DNA of 54,124 bases, from contig JBAYRO010000011.1 of NCBI GenBank assembly GCA_041676645.1, positions 1 through 54,124 on the forward strand, given 5' to 3'. Origin of the DNA: JAMLIN01 sp041676645 (GTDB lineage Bacteria > Pseudomonadota > Gammaproteobacteria > Burkholderiales > Burkholderiaceae_E). The translations under genes were made by a program, and so were the position numbers. Positions 7,045 to 16,614 of this stretch are shown piece by piece. Numbering within the stretch: the stretch's first letter is position 1; every line of letters begins with the position of its first letter. The notes below the pieces were generated by a model. The model searched no databases, was not told the DNA's origin, and saw only the letters and a program-made list of their open reading frames with translations.

Positions 7045-10000
7045 CCGGGGTTCGCGACGGTTTCCGGGGCCGGCTCGGCGCGCCCGCGCGGGCCCAGCAG
7101 GCGGGTTCGCAGTCGTTCGAGTCCGAGGAACACCACCGGGGTGCTGTAGAGGGTGAGCAGCTGGCTGAGCATCAGGCCGCCGACGACGGCCACGCCCAGG
7201 GGCTGGCGCAACTCCGCGCCATCGCCCGAACCGATCGCCAGCGGAACCGCGCCGAGCGCCGCCGCCGCGGTGGTCATCAGGATCGGACGCACCCGGCGCA
7301 GGCAGGCGCGGTAGATCGCCGTTCCCGGCGAGAGCCGCCGGCCGGCGCGGTCGGCGGCGCGCTGGGCCGCCAGGGCGAAGTCGATCACGAGGATGGCGTT
7401 CTTCTTGACGATGCCGATGAGCAGGAACACGCCGATCAGCGCAATGACGGTGAAAGGCAGGTCGGTCAGCTGCAAGGCGATCAGTGCGCCGAGCCCCGCC
7501 GAGGGCAGGGTCGAGAGGATGGTCAGCGGATGGAGGAAACTCTCGTAGAGGATGCCGAGCACGAGGTAGATGGTCAGGATCGCCGCCAGAATCAGCATGG
7601 GCTGGCTGGCCATCGACTTGCCGAAGGCGCCGGCCGTGCCTTCGAAGCTGCCACGCAGGCTGGAAGGCATGCCGAGATCATCGAGCGCGGCACGCACCGC
7701 CGCCGTGCCTTCCGAGAGCTGATAACCCTCGGCCAGCGCGAAGCTGGTGGTGACCGCGACCGCGCCGCCCTGATGGTCGATCGACAGTGCGCTGACGTCG
7801 TTGCGCTGGCCCGCCACCGAGGCGAGCGGCAGCATCGCGCCGTCGCGGCCGCGCAGCCATACCTGCTGCAGCCCATGCGGGCCGGACAGCCAGGCCGCAT
7901 CGAGTTCGAGCACCACCCGGTACTGGTTCAGGGGGTTGTAGATCACCCCCACCGGCCGCTGGCCGAAGGCGTTGTAGAGCGCGGTGTCGATGTCGCGCAC
8001 ATCGACGCCGAAGCGGGCTGCCGCATCCCGGTCGATGACGAGCTCGACCTCGGGCGAGCGATCATCGAGGTCGCTGTCGACGTCGGTGATCTGGGGCAGC
8101 TTGCGCAGCGTCTCCACCACCCGTGGCTCCCATTGCCGCAGTGTCGCGAGATCATCGCCGATCAGCGTGTACTGGAGGTCGGAGCTCGATTCCCGGCCGC
8201 CGACGCGGATGTCCTGCACCGGCGTCAGGAAGCTGCGCACGCCGGCCAGCTCCGCCAGCGGCGCGCGCAGGCGGTTGATGATCCGCTCGGCCGGCTCCCG
8301 GCCCCCGTCGAGCGGCTTCAGGCCGATGAACATGAAGGCGCGGTTGCGCGAGCCGCCGCCGGTGAACGCGGTCACCGATTCGATCGCCGGGTCCTGGCGC
8401 AGGATCGCGATGACCTGGTCGAGCGAGGCCTGCATCTGCTCGAAGGAGACGCTCTGCTCACCGCGCACGAAACCCATCAGCCGGCCGGTGTCCTGGCGCG
8501 GGAAGAAGCCCTTGGGGATCGCCTGGTACATCGCGACGGTCGCGGCCATCGCCGCGATGAACATCAGCCATCCGAGCGCCTGGCGACGCAGCATCCAGCG
8601 CAGCGAGCGGCGATAGCCGCGCATGACCAGGTCGAGCAGCCATGGCGGCCGTACCCGCTTGCGCCGCCGGTCACCGGCGTGCGGGTCGCCGAGCAGGTGG
8701 GCCGCCATCATCGGGGTGGTCGTGAGCGATATGAACATCGACACCATGATCGCCACCGAGAGCACCACCGCGAACTCCCGGAACAGCCGGCCGACGATCC
8801 CGCCCATGAACAGCACCGGGATGAATACCGCGACCAGGGAGACGCTGATGGTCAGGACCGTGAAGGCGATCTCGCGGGTGCCGACCCAGGCGGCCTCGCG
8901 GGCGCCGAGCCCGCGTTCGCGATGGCGCGAGATGTTCTCGACCACCACCACCGCATCGTCGACCACGAAGCCGGTGGCGATCGTCAGGGCCATCAGGGAG
9001 AGGTTGTCGACGCTGTAGCCGAGCAGGTACATCACGCCGAAGGTGCCCGCCAGGGAAACCGGCACCGAGACGCTGGGCACCAGGGCGGCGCGCACCCGGC
9101 GCAGGAAGATCCAGACCACCGCGATCACCAGCCCGATCGCGATCATCAGGGCGTGCTCGACCTCCTTCACCGATGCCCGGATGGTCGGGGTGCGGTCGCT
9201 GACGATGTCGAGGTCGATCTGTGGCGGGATCGATGCCCGCAATACCGGCATCAGCTCGCGAACCCGGTCGACCGCCGCGATGATGTTGGCATCCTGTGTC
9301 TTGTAGAGGATCAGCAGGATCGCCGGCCGGTCGTTGGACACCCCGTAGGTGCGCACGTCCTGCACCGAATCGGTCACCGATGCGACGTCGGTCAGCCGCA
9401 GGACGCTGCCGTCGTCGTAGCGCAGGATCAGCGGCGCGAAGTCGGCGGCGCTGCGCGCCTGGTCGTTGGCGCCGACCTGCCAGGTGCGCCGGCCGTCGTC
9501 GAGATTGCCCTTGGGGCGATTGGCGCTGGCCTCGACCAGGGCCACCCGCACATCGTCGAGCGCAAGCCCGGTGGCGGCGAGCCGGCCGGGATCGACCCTG
9601 ACCCGCACGGCGGGCAGCGCGCCGCCGCCGATCGTGACCTGGCCGATGCCCTCGATCTGCGCGAGTCGCTGCGCCAGCACCGTCGATGCGGCGTCGTACA
9701 TCTCGCCGCGGCTCAGGCTGGCCGACGTGAGCGACAGGATCATGATCGGCGCATCGGCGGGATTGGCCTTGCGCAGCCGCGGGTTGTCGGGCATGCCGGT
9801 GGGCAGTTGCGACTGGGCCGCATTGAGCGCCGCCTGCACATCGCGGGCAGCGGCGTCGATGTCGCGGTCGAGATCGAACTGGACGGTGATCCGGGTCGAG
9901 CCGAGCGAGGAGCGCGACGTCATCTCGGTGACGCCGGCGATCGCGCCGATCGCCCGCTCCAGCGGCGTGGCCACTGTTGCCGCCATCGCCTCCGGCGCGG

Positions 10001-10160
10001 CGCCGGGCAGGGACGCGGACACCGATATCGTCGGGAAATCGATCTGCGGCAGGGGCGCGACCGGCAGGAAACGGTAGGCGATGAAACCGAACAACGCGAT
10101 CCCGATGGTCAGCAGGGTCGTGCCGACCGGCCGGTCGATGAAGGCGCGCACCCAGTTCAT
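7041..10160 (-). CDS. mdtC: MdtC-like RND efflux pump subunit
   Basis: A 1039-residue HAE1-family RND transporter, matching MdtC best: N-terminus with RPVGTTLLTIGIALFGF and VAPLPQIDFPTI, then the two large periplasmic loops and twelve transmembrane segments. The proton-relay motif FVVDDAVVVVENI in TM4 is intact. MdtB and MdtC work as a heterotrimer with adaptor MdtA, exporting bile salts, novobiocin and similar compounds in E. coli. The start ATG at 10160 overlaps the TGA of the mdtB-like gene by 4 nt, which marks it as the right start even though the frame is open further upstream. Confidence 0.93.
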   Translation of the reverse strand: MNWVRAFIDRPVGTTLLTIGIALFGFIAYRFLPVAPLPQIDFPTISVSASLPGAAPEAMAATVATPLERAIGAIAGVTEMTSRSSLGSTRITVQFDLDRDIDAAARDVQAALNAAQSQLPTGMPDNPRLRKANPADAPIMILSLTSASLSRGEMYDAASTVLAQRLAQIEGIGQVTIGGGALPAVRVRVDPGRLAATGLALDDVRVALVEASANRPKGNLDDGRRTWQVGANDQARSAADFAPLILRYDDGSVLRLTDVASVTDSVQDVRTYGVSNDRPAILLILYKTQDANIIAAVDRVRELMPVLRASIPPQIDLDIVSDRTPTIRASVKEVEHALMIAIGLVIAVVWIFLRRVRAALVPSVSVPVSLAGTFGVMYLLGYSVDNLSLMALTIATGFVVDDAVVVVENISRHRERGLGAREAAWVGTREIAFTVLTISVSLVAVFIPVLFMGGIVGRLFREFAVVLSVAIMVSMFISLTTTPMMAAHLLGDPHAGDRRRKRVRPPWLLDLVMRGYRRSLRWMLRRQALGWLMFIAAMAATVAMYQAIPKGFFPRQDTGRLMGFVRGEQSVSFEQMQASLDQVIAILRQDPAIESVTAFTGGGSRNRAFMFIGLKPLDGGREPAERIINRLRAPLAELAGVRSFLTPVQDIRVGGRESSSDLQYTLIGDDLATLRQWEPRVVETLRKLPQITDVDSDLDDRSPEVELVIDRDAAARFGVDVRDIDTALYNAFGQRPVGVIYNPLNQYRVVLELDAAWLSGPHGLQQVWLRGRDGAMLPLASVAGQRNDVSALSIDHQGGAVAVTTSFALAEGYQLSEGTAAVRAALDDLGMPSSLRGSFEGTAGAFGKSMASQPMLILAAILTIYLVLGILYESFLHPLTILSTLPSAGLGALIALQLTDLPFTVIALIGVFLLIGIVKKNAILVIDFALAAQRAADRAGRRLSPGTAIYRACLRRVRPILMTTAAAALGAVPLAIGSGDGAELRQPLGVAVVGGLMLSQLLTLYSTPVVFLGLERLRTRLLGPRGRAEPAPETVANPG

Positions 10161-13100
10161 CGCGCCCACCTCGCGAAGCCGAGGTAGATCACCGGCGTGG
10201 TGAAGAGCGTCATGAGCTGCGAAAGCAGCAGGCCACCCACCAGGGTGACGCCGAGCGGATTGCGCAGCTCGCTGCCCATTCCGGTGCCCAGCATCAGGGG
10301 CAGCGCGCCCAGCAGCGCCGCGGCGGTCGTCATCAGGATGGGCCGGAAGCGCAGGCGACAGGCCTCGATGATCGCCGAACGTTCGTCGAGCCCGCGGCTG
10401 CGGCGGGCATCGAGCGCGAAGTCGATCATCATGATGGCGTTCTTCTTCACGATGCCGATCAGCAGCACGATGCCGATGATCGCCACCAGGCCGAGGTCCA
10501 TGTCGGCGGCCCACAGGCCGAGCAGCGCCCCGAGGCCCGCCGACGGGAGGGTCGAGAGGATCGTCAGCGGGTGGATGTAGCTCTCGTACAGCACGCCGAG
10601 CACGATGTACATCGTCACGATCGCCGCGATCACCAGCCAGACGGTGTTGGTCAGCGAGGCCTGGAAGGCGAGCGCCGCGCCCTCGAAACGGGTCTCGATC
10701 GATTCGGGCAGGCCGATCTGGCCGAGCATCGTGCGCGCCGACTCGATCGCCGGCCCGAGCGAGGCGCCCGGCTCGAGATCGAAGGACAGGGTCGCGGCCG
10801 GCAGCTGGTCGACCCGCTGGATCGACAGCAGGGTCGTGCGCTCCTCGATGCGGGCCAGCCGCGACAGCGGTATGGGGCCGTTGTCCGGGGTGGCGACATG
10901 CACCGTGTCGAGGCTGGCCAGGCCGCGCCGGAACGCGGGCGCATGCTCGAGCACCACCCGATACTGGTTCGACTGGGTGTAGATCGTCGAGATCGCGCGC
11001 TGGCCGAGTGCCGTGTAGAGCGCCTGGTCGATCTGCGCGACGCTCACGCCGAAGCGCGCCGCAGCGTCGCGGTCGATATGGATATAGGCCTGCAGCCCAC
11101 GGTCCTGCAGATCGGTGCCGACATCCCGGATGCCGGGCAGCCCGGCCAGGGCGTCACGCGCGGCGGGCGCCCAGCCCAGCAATTCGTCCGGATCGGTGGC
11201 GCCGAGGGTGAGCTGATAGCGGGCGCGCGCCACCCGGTCCTCCACCGAGAGATCCTGCACCGCCTGGGCATAGATCCGCACGCCGGGCACGCGCTCGGCG
11301 ATGCCGGCGAGCCGGCGCCCGACCGCGTCGGCGCGGTCATCGCGCGATTCGAGCGGTGCGAGCGCGACCAGCATCCGGCCGACGTTCAGGGTGGGATTCT
11401 CGCCGTCGACCCCGATGAAGGATGCCACATGGGATACCGCCGGGTCGGCCAGGACTTCGGCGGCGACACGCTGCTGCAGTTCGCTCATCGCCTCGAAGGA
11501 GATCGACTGCGGCGCTTCGACGGTGAGATTGATCGCGCCCGTGTCCTGCACCGGGAAGAATCCCTTGGGCAGCCAGATCCACAGCGCGATCGTCGCGACC
11601 AGGCTGGCGACGAACATCAGCATGACCAGGCCGCGGCGGGCGAGCGCCACATCGAGGGCGCGCATGTAGGCATCGATGATGCGATCGAAGCCCGCCCCGA
11701 CGGCCCGCGAGATGCGGCCTTCGCCCTCTCCGGCTCCGGGACGCAGCAGCTTCGCGCACATCATCGGCGTCAGGGTGAGCGAAACGACCGCCGAGATCAG
11801 GATCGCGACGGTCAGCGTGATCGCGAATTCCCGGAACAGCCGGCCGACCACGTCGGACATGAAGAGTAGCGGTATGAGGACCGCGACCAGCGACACCGTC
11901 AGCGAGACGATGGTGAAGGCAATCTGCTTCGAGCCCCGCAGGGCCGCCTGCAGCGGACGCTCGCCGGCCTCGACATGACGGGCGATGTTCTCGATCATCA
12001 CGATGGCATCGTCGACCACGAAGCCGGTGGCCACCGTCATCGCCATCAGGGTGAGGTTGTTGATCGTGAACCCGGCAAGGTACATGACTCCGAAGGTGCC
12101 GATCAGCGAGATCGGCACCGCCACCGCCGGGATCAGGGTTCCCCGCGCGCTGCGCAGGAACAGGAAGATCACCATCACGACCAGGGCGATCGACAGCAGC
12201 AGCTCGCCCTGCACCGCCGCCACCGAGGCGCGGATCGTCTGGGTCCGGTCGGAGAGCAGTTCCACCTCGATGCCGCCCGGCAGGGTTTCACGCAGGCGCG
12301 GCAGCAGCTCCTTGATCCCGTCGACGGTGGCGATGACATTGGCGCCCGGCTGGCGCCGGACATTGAGGATGACCGCCTCGCGCGAGTCGGCCCAGGCCGC
12401 CAGCCGCTCGTCCTCCGCCCCGTCGACCACCGTCGCGATGTCGGCCAGCCGCACTGCCCGCCCCTCGCTGTAGGAGACGATCAGGCGCCGGTACTCGTCG
12501 GCGGTGCGCAACTGGTCGTTGGCGTCGATCGCCAGCGCCCGGGCGTCGCCGTCGAAGCTTCCCTTGGGCTGGTTCACGTTGGCCGCCGCGATCGCGTTGC
12601 GTACCTGGTCGAGGGTCAGGCCGAGCGAGGCGAGCGCGGTCGGATTGGCCTGGATGCGCACCGCCGGCCGCCGGCCACCGGCGATGGAGACCATGCCCAC
12701 CCCCGGCAGCTGCGCGATCCGCTGCGCGACGCGCGTCTCGACCAGGTCGTGGACGGCGGTCACCGGCAGTGTCGGCGAACTGACCGCGATCGACAGGATC
12801 GGAGTGTCGGCCGGATTGACCTTGCTGTAGACCGGCGGGCGCAGCAGGTCCGATGGCAGCAGGTTGCCGGCCGCCTGGATCGCCGCCTGCACCTGCTGCT
12901 CGGCAACCTCGATCGCCAGGTCGAGATCGAAGCGCAGGGTGATCACCGATGCGCCGCCCGAACTGGTGGAGCTCATCCGTTGCAGGCCCGGCATCTGGCC
13001 GAACTGGCGCTCCAGCGGCGCGGTCACTCCGGAGGCGACGACCTCGGGGCTCGCGCCCGGGTACAGGCTGCTGACCTGGATGGTCGGATAGTCGACCTCG

Positions 13101-13213
13101 GGCAGCGAGGACAGCGGCAGCAGCCGGTAGGCGAGCAGGCCCGCCAACAGCACCGAAACCATCAGCAGGACGGTGGCCACCGGCCGCTCGATGAACAGGC
13201 GCGACGGATTCAT
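10157..13213 (-). CDS. mdtB: MdtB-like RND efflux pump subunit
   Basis: A 1018-residue RND transporter, recognisable as the MdtB partner by its N-terminus (SRLFIERPVATVLLM, SLPEVDYPTIQVSSL, GQMPGLQRMSSTSSGGASVITL). TM4 carries the proton-relay pair in FVVDDAIVMIENI. Two periplasmic pore/docking loops and twelve transmembrane segments have the expected spacing, with no frame damage. It sits between the adaptor (10-nt gap) and the mdtC-like gene (4-nt overlap), the same A-B-C order as in E. coli. It acts in the inner membrane as part of a tripartite drug or metabolite efflux pump. Confidence 0.93.
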   Translation of the reverse strand: MNPSRLFIERPVATVLLMVSVLLAGLLAYRLLPLSSLPEVDYPTIQVSSLYPGASPEVVASGVTAPLERQFGQMPGLQRMSSTSSGGASVITLRFDLDLAIEVAEQQVQAAIQAAGNLLPSDLLRPPVYSKVNPADTPILSIAVSSPTLPVTAVHDLVETRVAQRIAQLPGVGMVSIAGGRRPAVRIQANPTALASLGLTLDQVRNAIAAANVNQPKGSFDGDARALAIDANDQLRTADEYRRLIVSYSEGRAVRLADIATVVDGAEDERLAAWADSREAVILNVRRQPGANVIATVDGIKELLPRLRETLPGGIEVELLSDRTQTIRASVAAVQGELLLSIALVVMVIFLFLRSARGTLIPAVAVPISLIGTFGVMYLAGFTINNLTLMAMTVATGFVVDDAIVMIENIARHVEAGERPLQAALRGSKQIAFTIVSLTVSLVAVLIPLLFMSDVVGRLFREFAITLTVAILISAVVSLTLTPMMCAKLLRPGAGEGEGRISRAVGAGFDRIIDAYMRALDVALARRGLVMLMFVASLVATIALWIWLPKGFFPVQDTGAINLTVEAPQSISFEAMSELQQRVAAEVLADPAVSHVASFIGVDGENPTLNVGRMLVALAPLESRDDRADAVGRRLAGIAERVPGVRIYAQAVQDLSVEDRVARARYQLTLGATDPDELLGWAPAARDALAGLPGIRDVGTDLQDRGLQAYIHIDRDAAARFGVSVAQIDQALYTALGQRAISTIYTQSNQYRVVLEHAPAFRRGLASLDTVHVATPDNGPIPLSRLARIEERTTLLSIQRVDQLPAATLSFDLEPGASLGPAIESARTMLGQIGLPESIETRFEGAALAFQASLTNTVWLVIAAIVTMYIVLGVLYESYIHPLTILSTLPSAGLGALLGLWAADMDLGLVAIIGIVLLIGIVKKNAIMMIDFALDARRSRGLDERSAIIEACRLRFRPILMTTAAALLGALPLMLGTGMGSELRNPLGVTLVGGLLLSQLMTLFTTPVIYLGFARWAR

Positions 13214-13223
13214 CGCCAGCGCA

Positions 13224-14480
13224 CTAGCGCGCCTCGCCGGCGCCCTGCGCGGTGCCCTGCCCCGCGATCCTCACCTGCGAGCCGGCCGGCACCCGTTCGG
13301 CGCCGTCGATCACCACCCGGTCGCCGGCCTCGACCTCGCCGCGTATCTCGATCCAGTCCCGGTCGCGTTCGCCCGTATCGACCTCGCGCGTGGCGATCGT
13401 CATGTCGGGCAGGACCACGGCCAGGGATGCGCCGCGGCTGGAGCGCTGCACCGCCGCCACCGGAACGGTCAGGCGGTCGGCCAGCACTTCGACCTCGATG
13501 CGGACATTGACGAACTGGTTGGGAAAGAGCGCCCGGTCGGCGTTGGCGAACTCCGCCTTGGCCCGGATCGAGCCGGTCGCCGCGTCGATCGCGTTGTCCA
13601 CCGTCGAGAGCCGGCCCTCGGCGAGCTGGCGCAGGCCGTCGCGATCGAACAGGGTCACGGTCATCGCCTGCCCGGCCGCGCGCGCCGCGCGGATCCTCGG
13701 CAGCACCGCCTCGGGCACCGAGAACACCACGTCGACGGGAGTGACCTGGACGATGGTGACGATCCCCTCGGTATCGCTCGCGCGCACCCGGTTGCCCGGA
13801 TCGAGGCGCCGCAGCCCCGCCACCCCCCCGATCGGCGCGCTGACCTCGGTATAGGAAAGCTGCAGCCGGGCTTCGTCGACCAGGGCCTTGCCGGCGCGCA
13901 CCGTCGCCTCGAGCTGCGCGGCCAGCGCCTCCTGGTTGTCGACCTGCTGGCGGGCGATCGCGTCCCGCGCGAGCAGGCCGCGAAAGCGCTCGAGATCGCG
14001 CCGGGCGCTGGTCAGCTGCGCCTGGTCGCGAGCGAGCGTGGCCTCGGCCTGGGCGAGCGCGATCCGGAATGGCACGGGGTCGATCTTCGCGAGCAGCTGG
14101 CCGGCCGCGACCGGTTCGCCCTCCTCGAAATGCAGGGAAAGCAGTTCCCCGTCGACGCGCGGCTGGACGACGGCGGTACGGCGGGCCGCCACCGTGCCGA
14201 TCGCGTCGACGGTGACCCGGAGATCCTGGCGACGGGCTTCGGCCACGGTGACCAGGGGCGCCTGCGCGCCCGCGCCCGGCCAGCCGCCGCGACCGCCCGC
14301 GGACCCGCGGCCGGCCGCGCCGTCCTGCGTTGCCGTGGCGCCGGGACGCCAGTCGGCCAGGGGCCGACCCGGTTCGCTGGCCCACCAGAGGAAGATCCCG
14401 AGGGCAGTGAGCAGAGCCAGCCCGACCAGCCAGCCGGTCGCGCCAACGCCGCGCTGGTCCGAAGTGGCGCAGCGCCTCAA
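13224..14480 (-). CDS. mdtA: MdtA-like RND periplasmic adaptor (TTG start)
   Basis: A 418-residue membrane-fusion protein, close to the 415 of E. coli MdtA. It has an N-terminal signal anchor (about 16-34, WLVGLALLTALGIFLWW), a Gly/Ala-rich linker, a lipoyl half-domain, an alpha-hairpin (about 125-195), the second lipoyl half with SAPIGGVAGLRRLDPGN, a beta-barrel and a membrane-proximal domain. No ATG or GTG lies at the expected place; TTG at 14480 gives the right length and overlaps the sirtuin stop by 4 nt as TTGA, the same style as the ATGA overlaps elsewhere in the operon. No good Shine-Dalgarno precedes it, so translation is probably coupled to the sirtuin gene. Confidence 0.9.
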   Translation of the reverse strand: MRRCATSDQRGVGATGWLVGLALLTALGIFLWWASEPGRPLADWRPGATATQDGAAGRGSAGGRGGWPGAGAQAPLVTVAEARRQDLRVTVDAIGTVAARRTAVVQPRVDGELLSLHFEEGEPVAAGQLLAKIDPVPFRIALAQAEATLARDQAQLTSARRDLERFRGLLARDAIARQQVDNQEALAAQLEATVRAGKALVDEARLQLSYTEVSAPIGGVAGLRRLDPGNRVRASDTEGIVTIVQVTPVDVVFSVPEAVLPRIRAARAAGQAMTVTLFDRDGLRQLAEGRLSTVDNAIDAATGSIRAKAEFANADRALFPNQFVNVRIEVEVLADRLTVPVAAVQRSSRGASLAVVLPDMTIATREVDTGERDRDWIEIRGEVEAGDRVVIDGAERVPAGSQVRIAGQGTAQGAGEAR

Positions 14481-15244
14481 GTCGCGTCGCTCACGATTGC
14501 CGGCAGCAACTCCCCGATCGCACCACTCAGCAGGGCATCGGCCAGATGGTCCATGCCAGTGGCCTGGGCGTTGATGATCACGACCCGGGCTCCGGCCTCC
14601 TTGGCGACCGGCACGATGTTCGCGGCCGGGAAGACCTGCAGCGTGCTCCCGATCGCGAGCAGCAGGTCGGCCTCGGCGGCGACCTGCATGGCGCGATCGA
14701 TCACCTCGGGCACGAGCGCCTGGCCGAAGGAAATGGTGTCGCTCTTGAGGATGCCCCGGCAACGCGGGCAGGCCGGATCGTCCTCGCCCTGGCGCACCCG
14801 TTCGAGGACTTCCGCCATCGGATAACGGGTACCGCAGGACCAGCACATCGCGCGCCGTATGGTTCCATGGACCTCGATCACGCGATCCGGCGAGTTTCCG
14901 GCGATCTGGTGGAGTTCATCGATGTTCTGGGTGACCAGGGCGTGCAGCAGGCCGCGCTTCTCGAGCGCCACGATCGCGTCGTGGCCCCGATTGGGCTGGG
15001 CATGCCAGGCGGGACTGGCGAGGCGATTCTGCCAGGCCGTGCGCCGGATCTCGGGGTCGGCCAGGTAGTCCTGGATCGTGGCGAGGCGTTCGGCGGCCGG
15101 ATTACGGGTCCAGACGCCCTGCGGTCCACGGAAATCGGGTATCCCGGAGTCGGTCGAAATGCCGGCGCCGGTCAGGACGACGATGCGGCGTGCCTCGTCG
15201 ACCCAGGCGCGGACCCGGGCAAGAAGTTGACTGTCTGTGCTCAT
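14477..15244 (-). CDS. Sir2 family NAD-dependent deacylase (sirtuin)
   Basis: A 255-residue sirtuin. NAD-binding GAGIS (26-30) and PDFRG (36-40), TQNIDELH (105-112), catalytic His126 in EVHGT, and four zinc-ligand cysteines (Cys134, Cys137, Cys159, Cys162) are all present. GSTLQVFPAANI and INAQAT complete the Rossmann fold. It should remove acyl groups from lysines using NAD. The bacterial CobB desuccinylase signature (a Tyr and Arg after GAGIS) is not evident: the residues here are TDSGIPDFRG then PQGVW, so plain deacetylase activity is more likely. It is the promoter-proximal gene of an operon with an RND pump, an unusual partner. The start at MSTDSQ was chosen over upstream in-frame starts by family length. 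Confidence 0.9.
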   Translation of the reverse strand: MSTDSQLLARVRAWVDEARRIVVLTGAGISTDSGIPDFRGPQGVWTRNPAAERLATIQDYLADPEIRRTAWQNRLASPAWHAQPNRGHDAIVALEKRGLLHALVTQNIDELHQIAGNSPDRVIEVHGTIRRAMCWSCGTRYPMAEVLERVRQGEDDPACPRCRGILKSDTISFGQALVPEVIDRAMQVAAEADLLLAIGSTLQVFPAANIVPVAKEAGARVVIINAQATGMDHLADALLSGAIGELLPAIVSDAT

Positions 15245-15431
15245 GGCGGTGCGATCGGGAAACGAAGCTGGAAACGGGCGCTCGCATTCTGGCATGCGAA
15301 ACCATCCCGATGGTCGATCCGCCGCCGGTAAGGCGCCGATGCGCTGATGTAAGGCTTTGTAACGCGGCGCGCAGCCTATCATCGGGCTCATGGAGCATTG
15401 CCCATCGGCGCTTCGCAACACAGGACCGAAC

Positions 15432-16136
15432 ATGAATACCCTGAACGAGCATCCCGTCACCCGGCGCTGGCCGCCGGCCCACCCGGAGCGTCTCCAGCTC
15501 TACTCGCTCACCACCCCCAACGGGGTCAAGGTCTCGATCGCCCTCGAGGAGATCGGCCTGCCCTACGAGGCGCATCTCGTCTCCTTCGAACGCCAGGACC
15601 AGATGACGCCGGAGTTTCTCGCCCTGAATCCGAACAACAAGATTCCGGCGATCATCGATCCCAACGGGCCGGGCGGGCGCCCGCTGGCGCTGTTCGAAAG
15701 CGGCGCGATCCTGATCTACCTGGCCGAGAAGACCGGCATGCTGATGCCGACCGATCCGGCGGCCCGCTACGAATGCATCCAGTGGCTGATGTTCCAGATG
15801 GGCGGGATCGGTCCGATGTTCGGCCAGCTCGGCCACTTCCACAAGTTCGCCGCCGACAAGGTGCGCGACAATCCCTATCCGGTGGAGCGTTACTCGGCCG
15901 AATCCCGGCGCCTGCTGGGCGTCCTCGACCAGCGCCTGGCCGGACGCAGCTTCATCATGGGCGAGGAGCTGACGATCGCGGACATCGCCAGTTTCCCCTG
16001 GGTGCGCAACCTGCGCGACTTCTACGAAGCCGGCGATCTGGTCGGCATGGGCGATTTCGCACGGGTGGCCGACTGGCTCGAGCGCTGCCTCGCCCGCCCG
16101 GCGGTGCAGCGCGGCCTGGTTCAGCCTTCCGGCTGA
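15432..16136 (+). CDS. Glutathione S-transferase, YfcG/YghU (nu-class) type
   Basis: A 234-residue GST. The thioredoxin-fold N-domain carries TTPNGVKVSIALEE, the Thr/Asn active-site motif typical of the nu class rather than Tyr or Ser, followed by LNPNNKIPAIIDP and FESGAILIYLAEKTG for glutathione binding. The C-terminal all-helical domain spans about 110-234 (MGEELTIADIASFPWV). E. coli YfcG and YghU reduce disulfides and peroxides with glutathione. ATG at 15432 was chosen because AGGA sits 7 nt upstream; a start 14 codons earlier lacks a ribosome site. It is divergent from the sirtuin operon, and its stop overlaps the convergent unknown gene. Confidence 0.88.
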   Translation: MNTLNEHPVTRRWPPAHPERLQLYSLTTPNGVKVSIALEEIGLPYEAHLVSFERQDQMTPEFLALNPNNKIPAIIDPNGPGGRPLALFESGAILIYLAEKTGMLMPTDPAARYECIQWLMFQMGGIGPMFGQLGHFHKFAADKVRDNPYPVERYSAESRRLLGVLDQRLAGRSFIMGEELTIADIASFPWVRNLRDFYEAGDLVGMGDFARVADWLERCLARPAVQRGLVQPSG

Positions 16137-16552
16137 ATCGGACCTTCCGGGCGATCGGGACCGTCCTGGCGGACGGCGCCGCGGACCCGGGCGATCAGCT
16201 CGGTCGCCGCCTGTTCGGCCCGGATCGCCGCATCCATCGGCTGCAGGCACAGGCCGGCGTGGCCGTAGTTGAGATTCTCGTAGATCTCGGCAGTGGCCGG
16301 ACTGGCCGCCAGTACCTGGCGCAGGCGCTCGTCGGGCGTCACGTCGATCAGTTCGGCACGCAGCCGGCTGGCGAGCCGGCGATAGCCATCGGGCTCGGCC
16401 CGGTGGAAGCCGCGCTCGACGGACTCGAGCAGGCCGGCGAGCATCGTGATGGTCTGGATCTTCCCGGGGCCCACGGCCCCTTCGGTCGAAGGCGTCATAT
16501 GCACTTGGTCTCCGGTCATGGCAGCGTCGGGGGTTTCCGGGCACTGCTCCAT
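16121..16552 (-). CDS. Hypothetical protein
   Basis: A 143-residue soluble protein that I do not recognise. The central part (IQTITMLAGLLESVERGFHR, then RRLASRLRAELIDV) reads as a helical domain, followed by ATAEIYENLNYGHAGLCLQPMDAAI. The C-terminal tail is Pro/Gly rich. Codon use looks like its neighbours and the helical segments are amphipathic, which supports a real gene. The start is uncertain: several in-frame starts lie in the first 20 codons, one of them a GTG with GGAG 5 nt before it. The gene overlaps the end of the GST gene tail to tail by 16 bp. Confidence 0.6.
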   Translation of the reverse strand: MEQCPETPDAAMTGDQVHMTPSTEGAVGPGKIQTITMLAGLLESVERGFHRAEPDGYRRLASRLRAELIDVTPDERLRQVLAASPATAEIYENLNYGHAGLCLQPMDAAIRAEQAATELIARVRGAVRQDGPDRPEGPIQPEG

Positions 16553-16614
16553 GCTTCCGAATTCGGGGCATTCGCCGGATTTTCAAGCGGCGGCGAGGAT
16601 GTCCGGCCAGGCCT

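Noticed and set aside
15354..15382. Promoter for the GST gene using TATCAT at 15377-15382
   Set aside because: TATCAT is a fair -10, but nothing resembling a -35 lies at 16-18 nt, so it was not listed.
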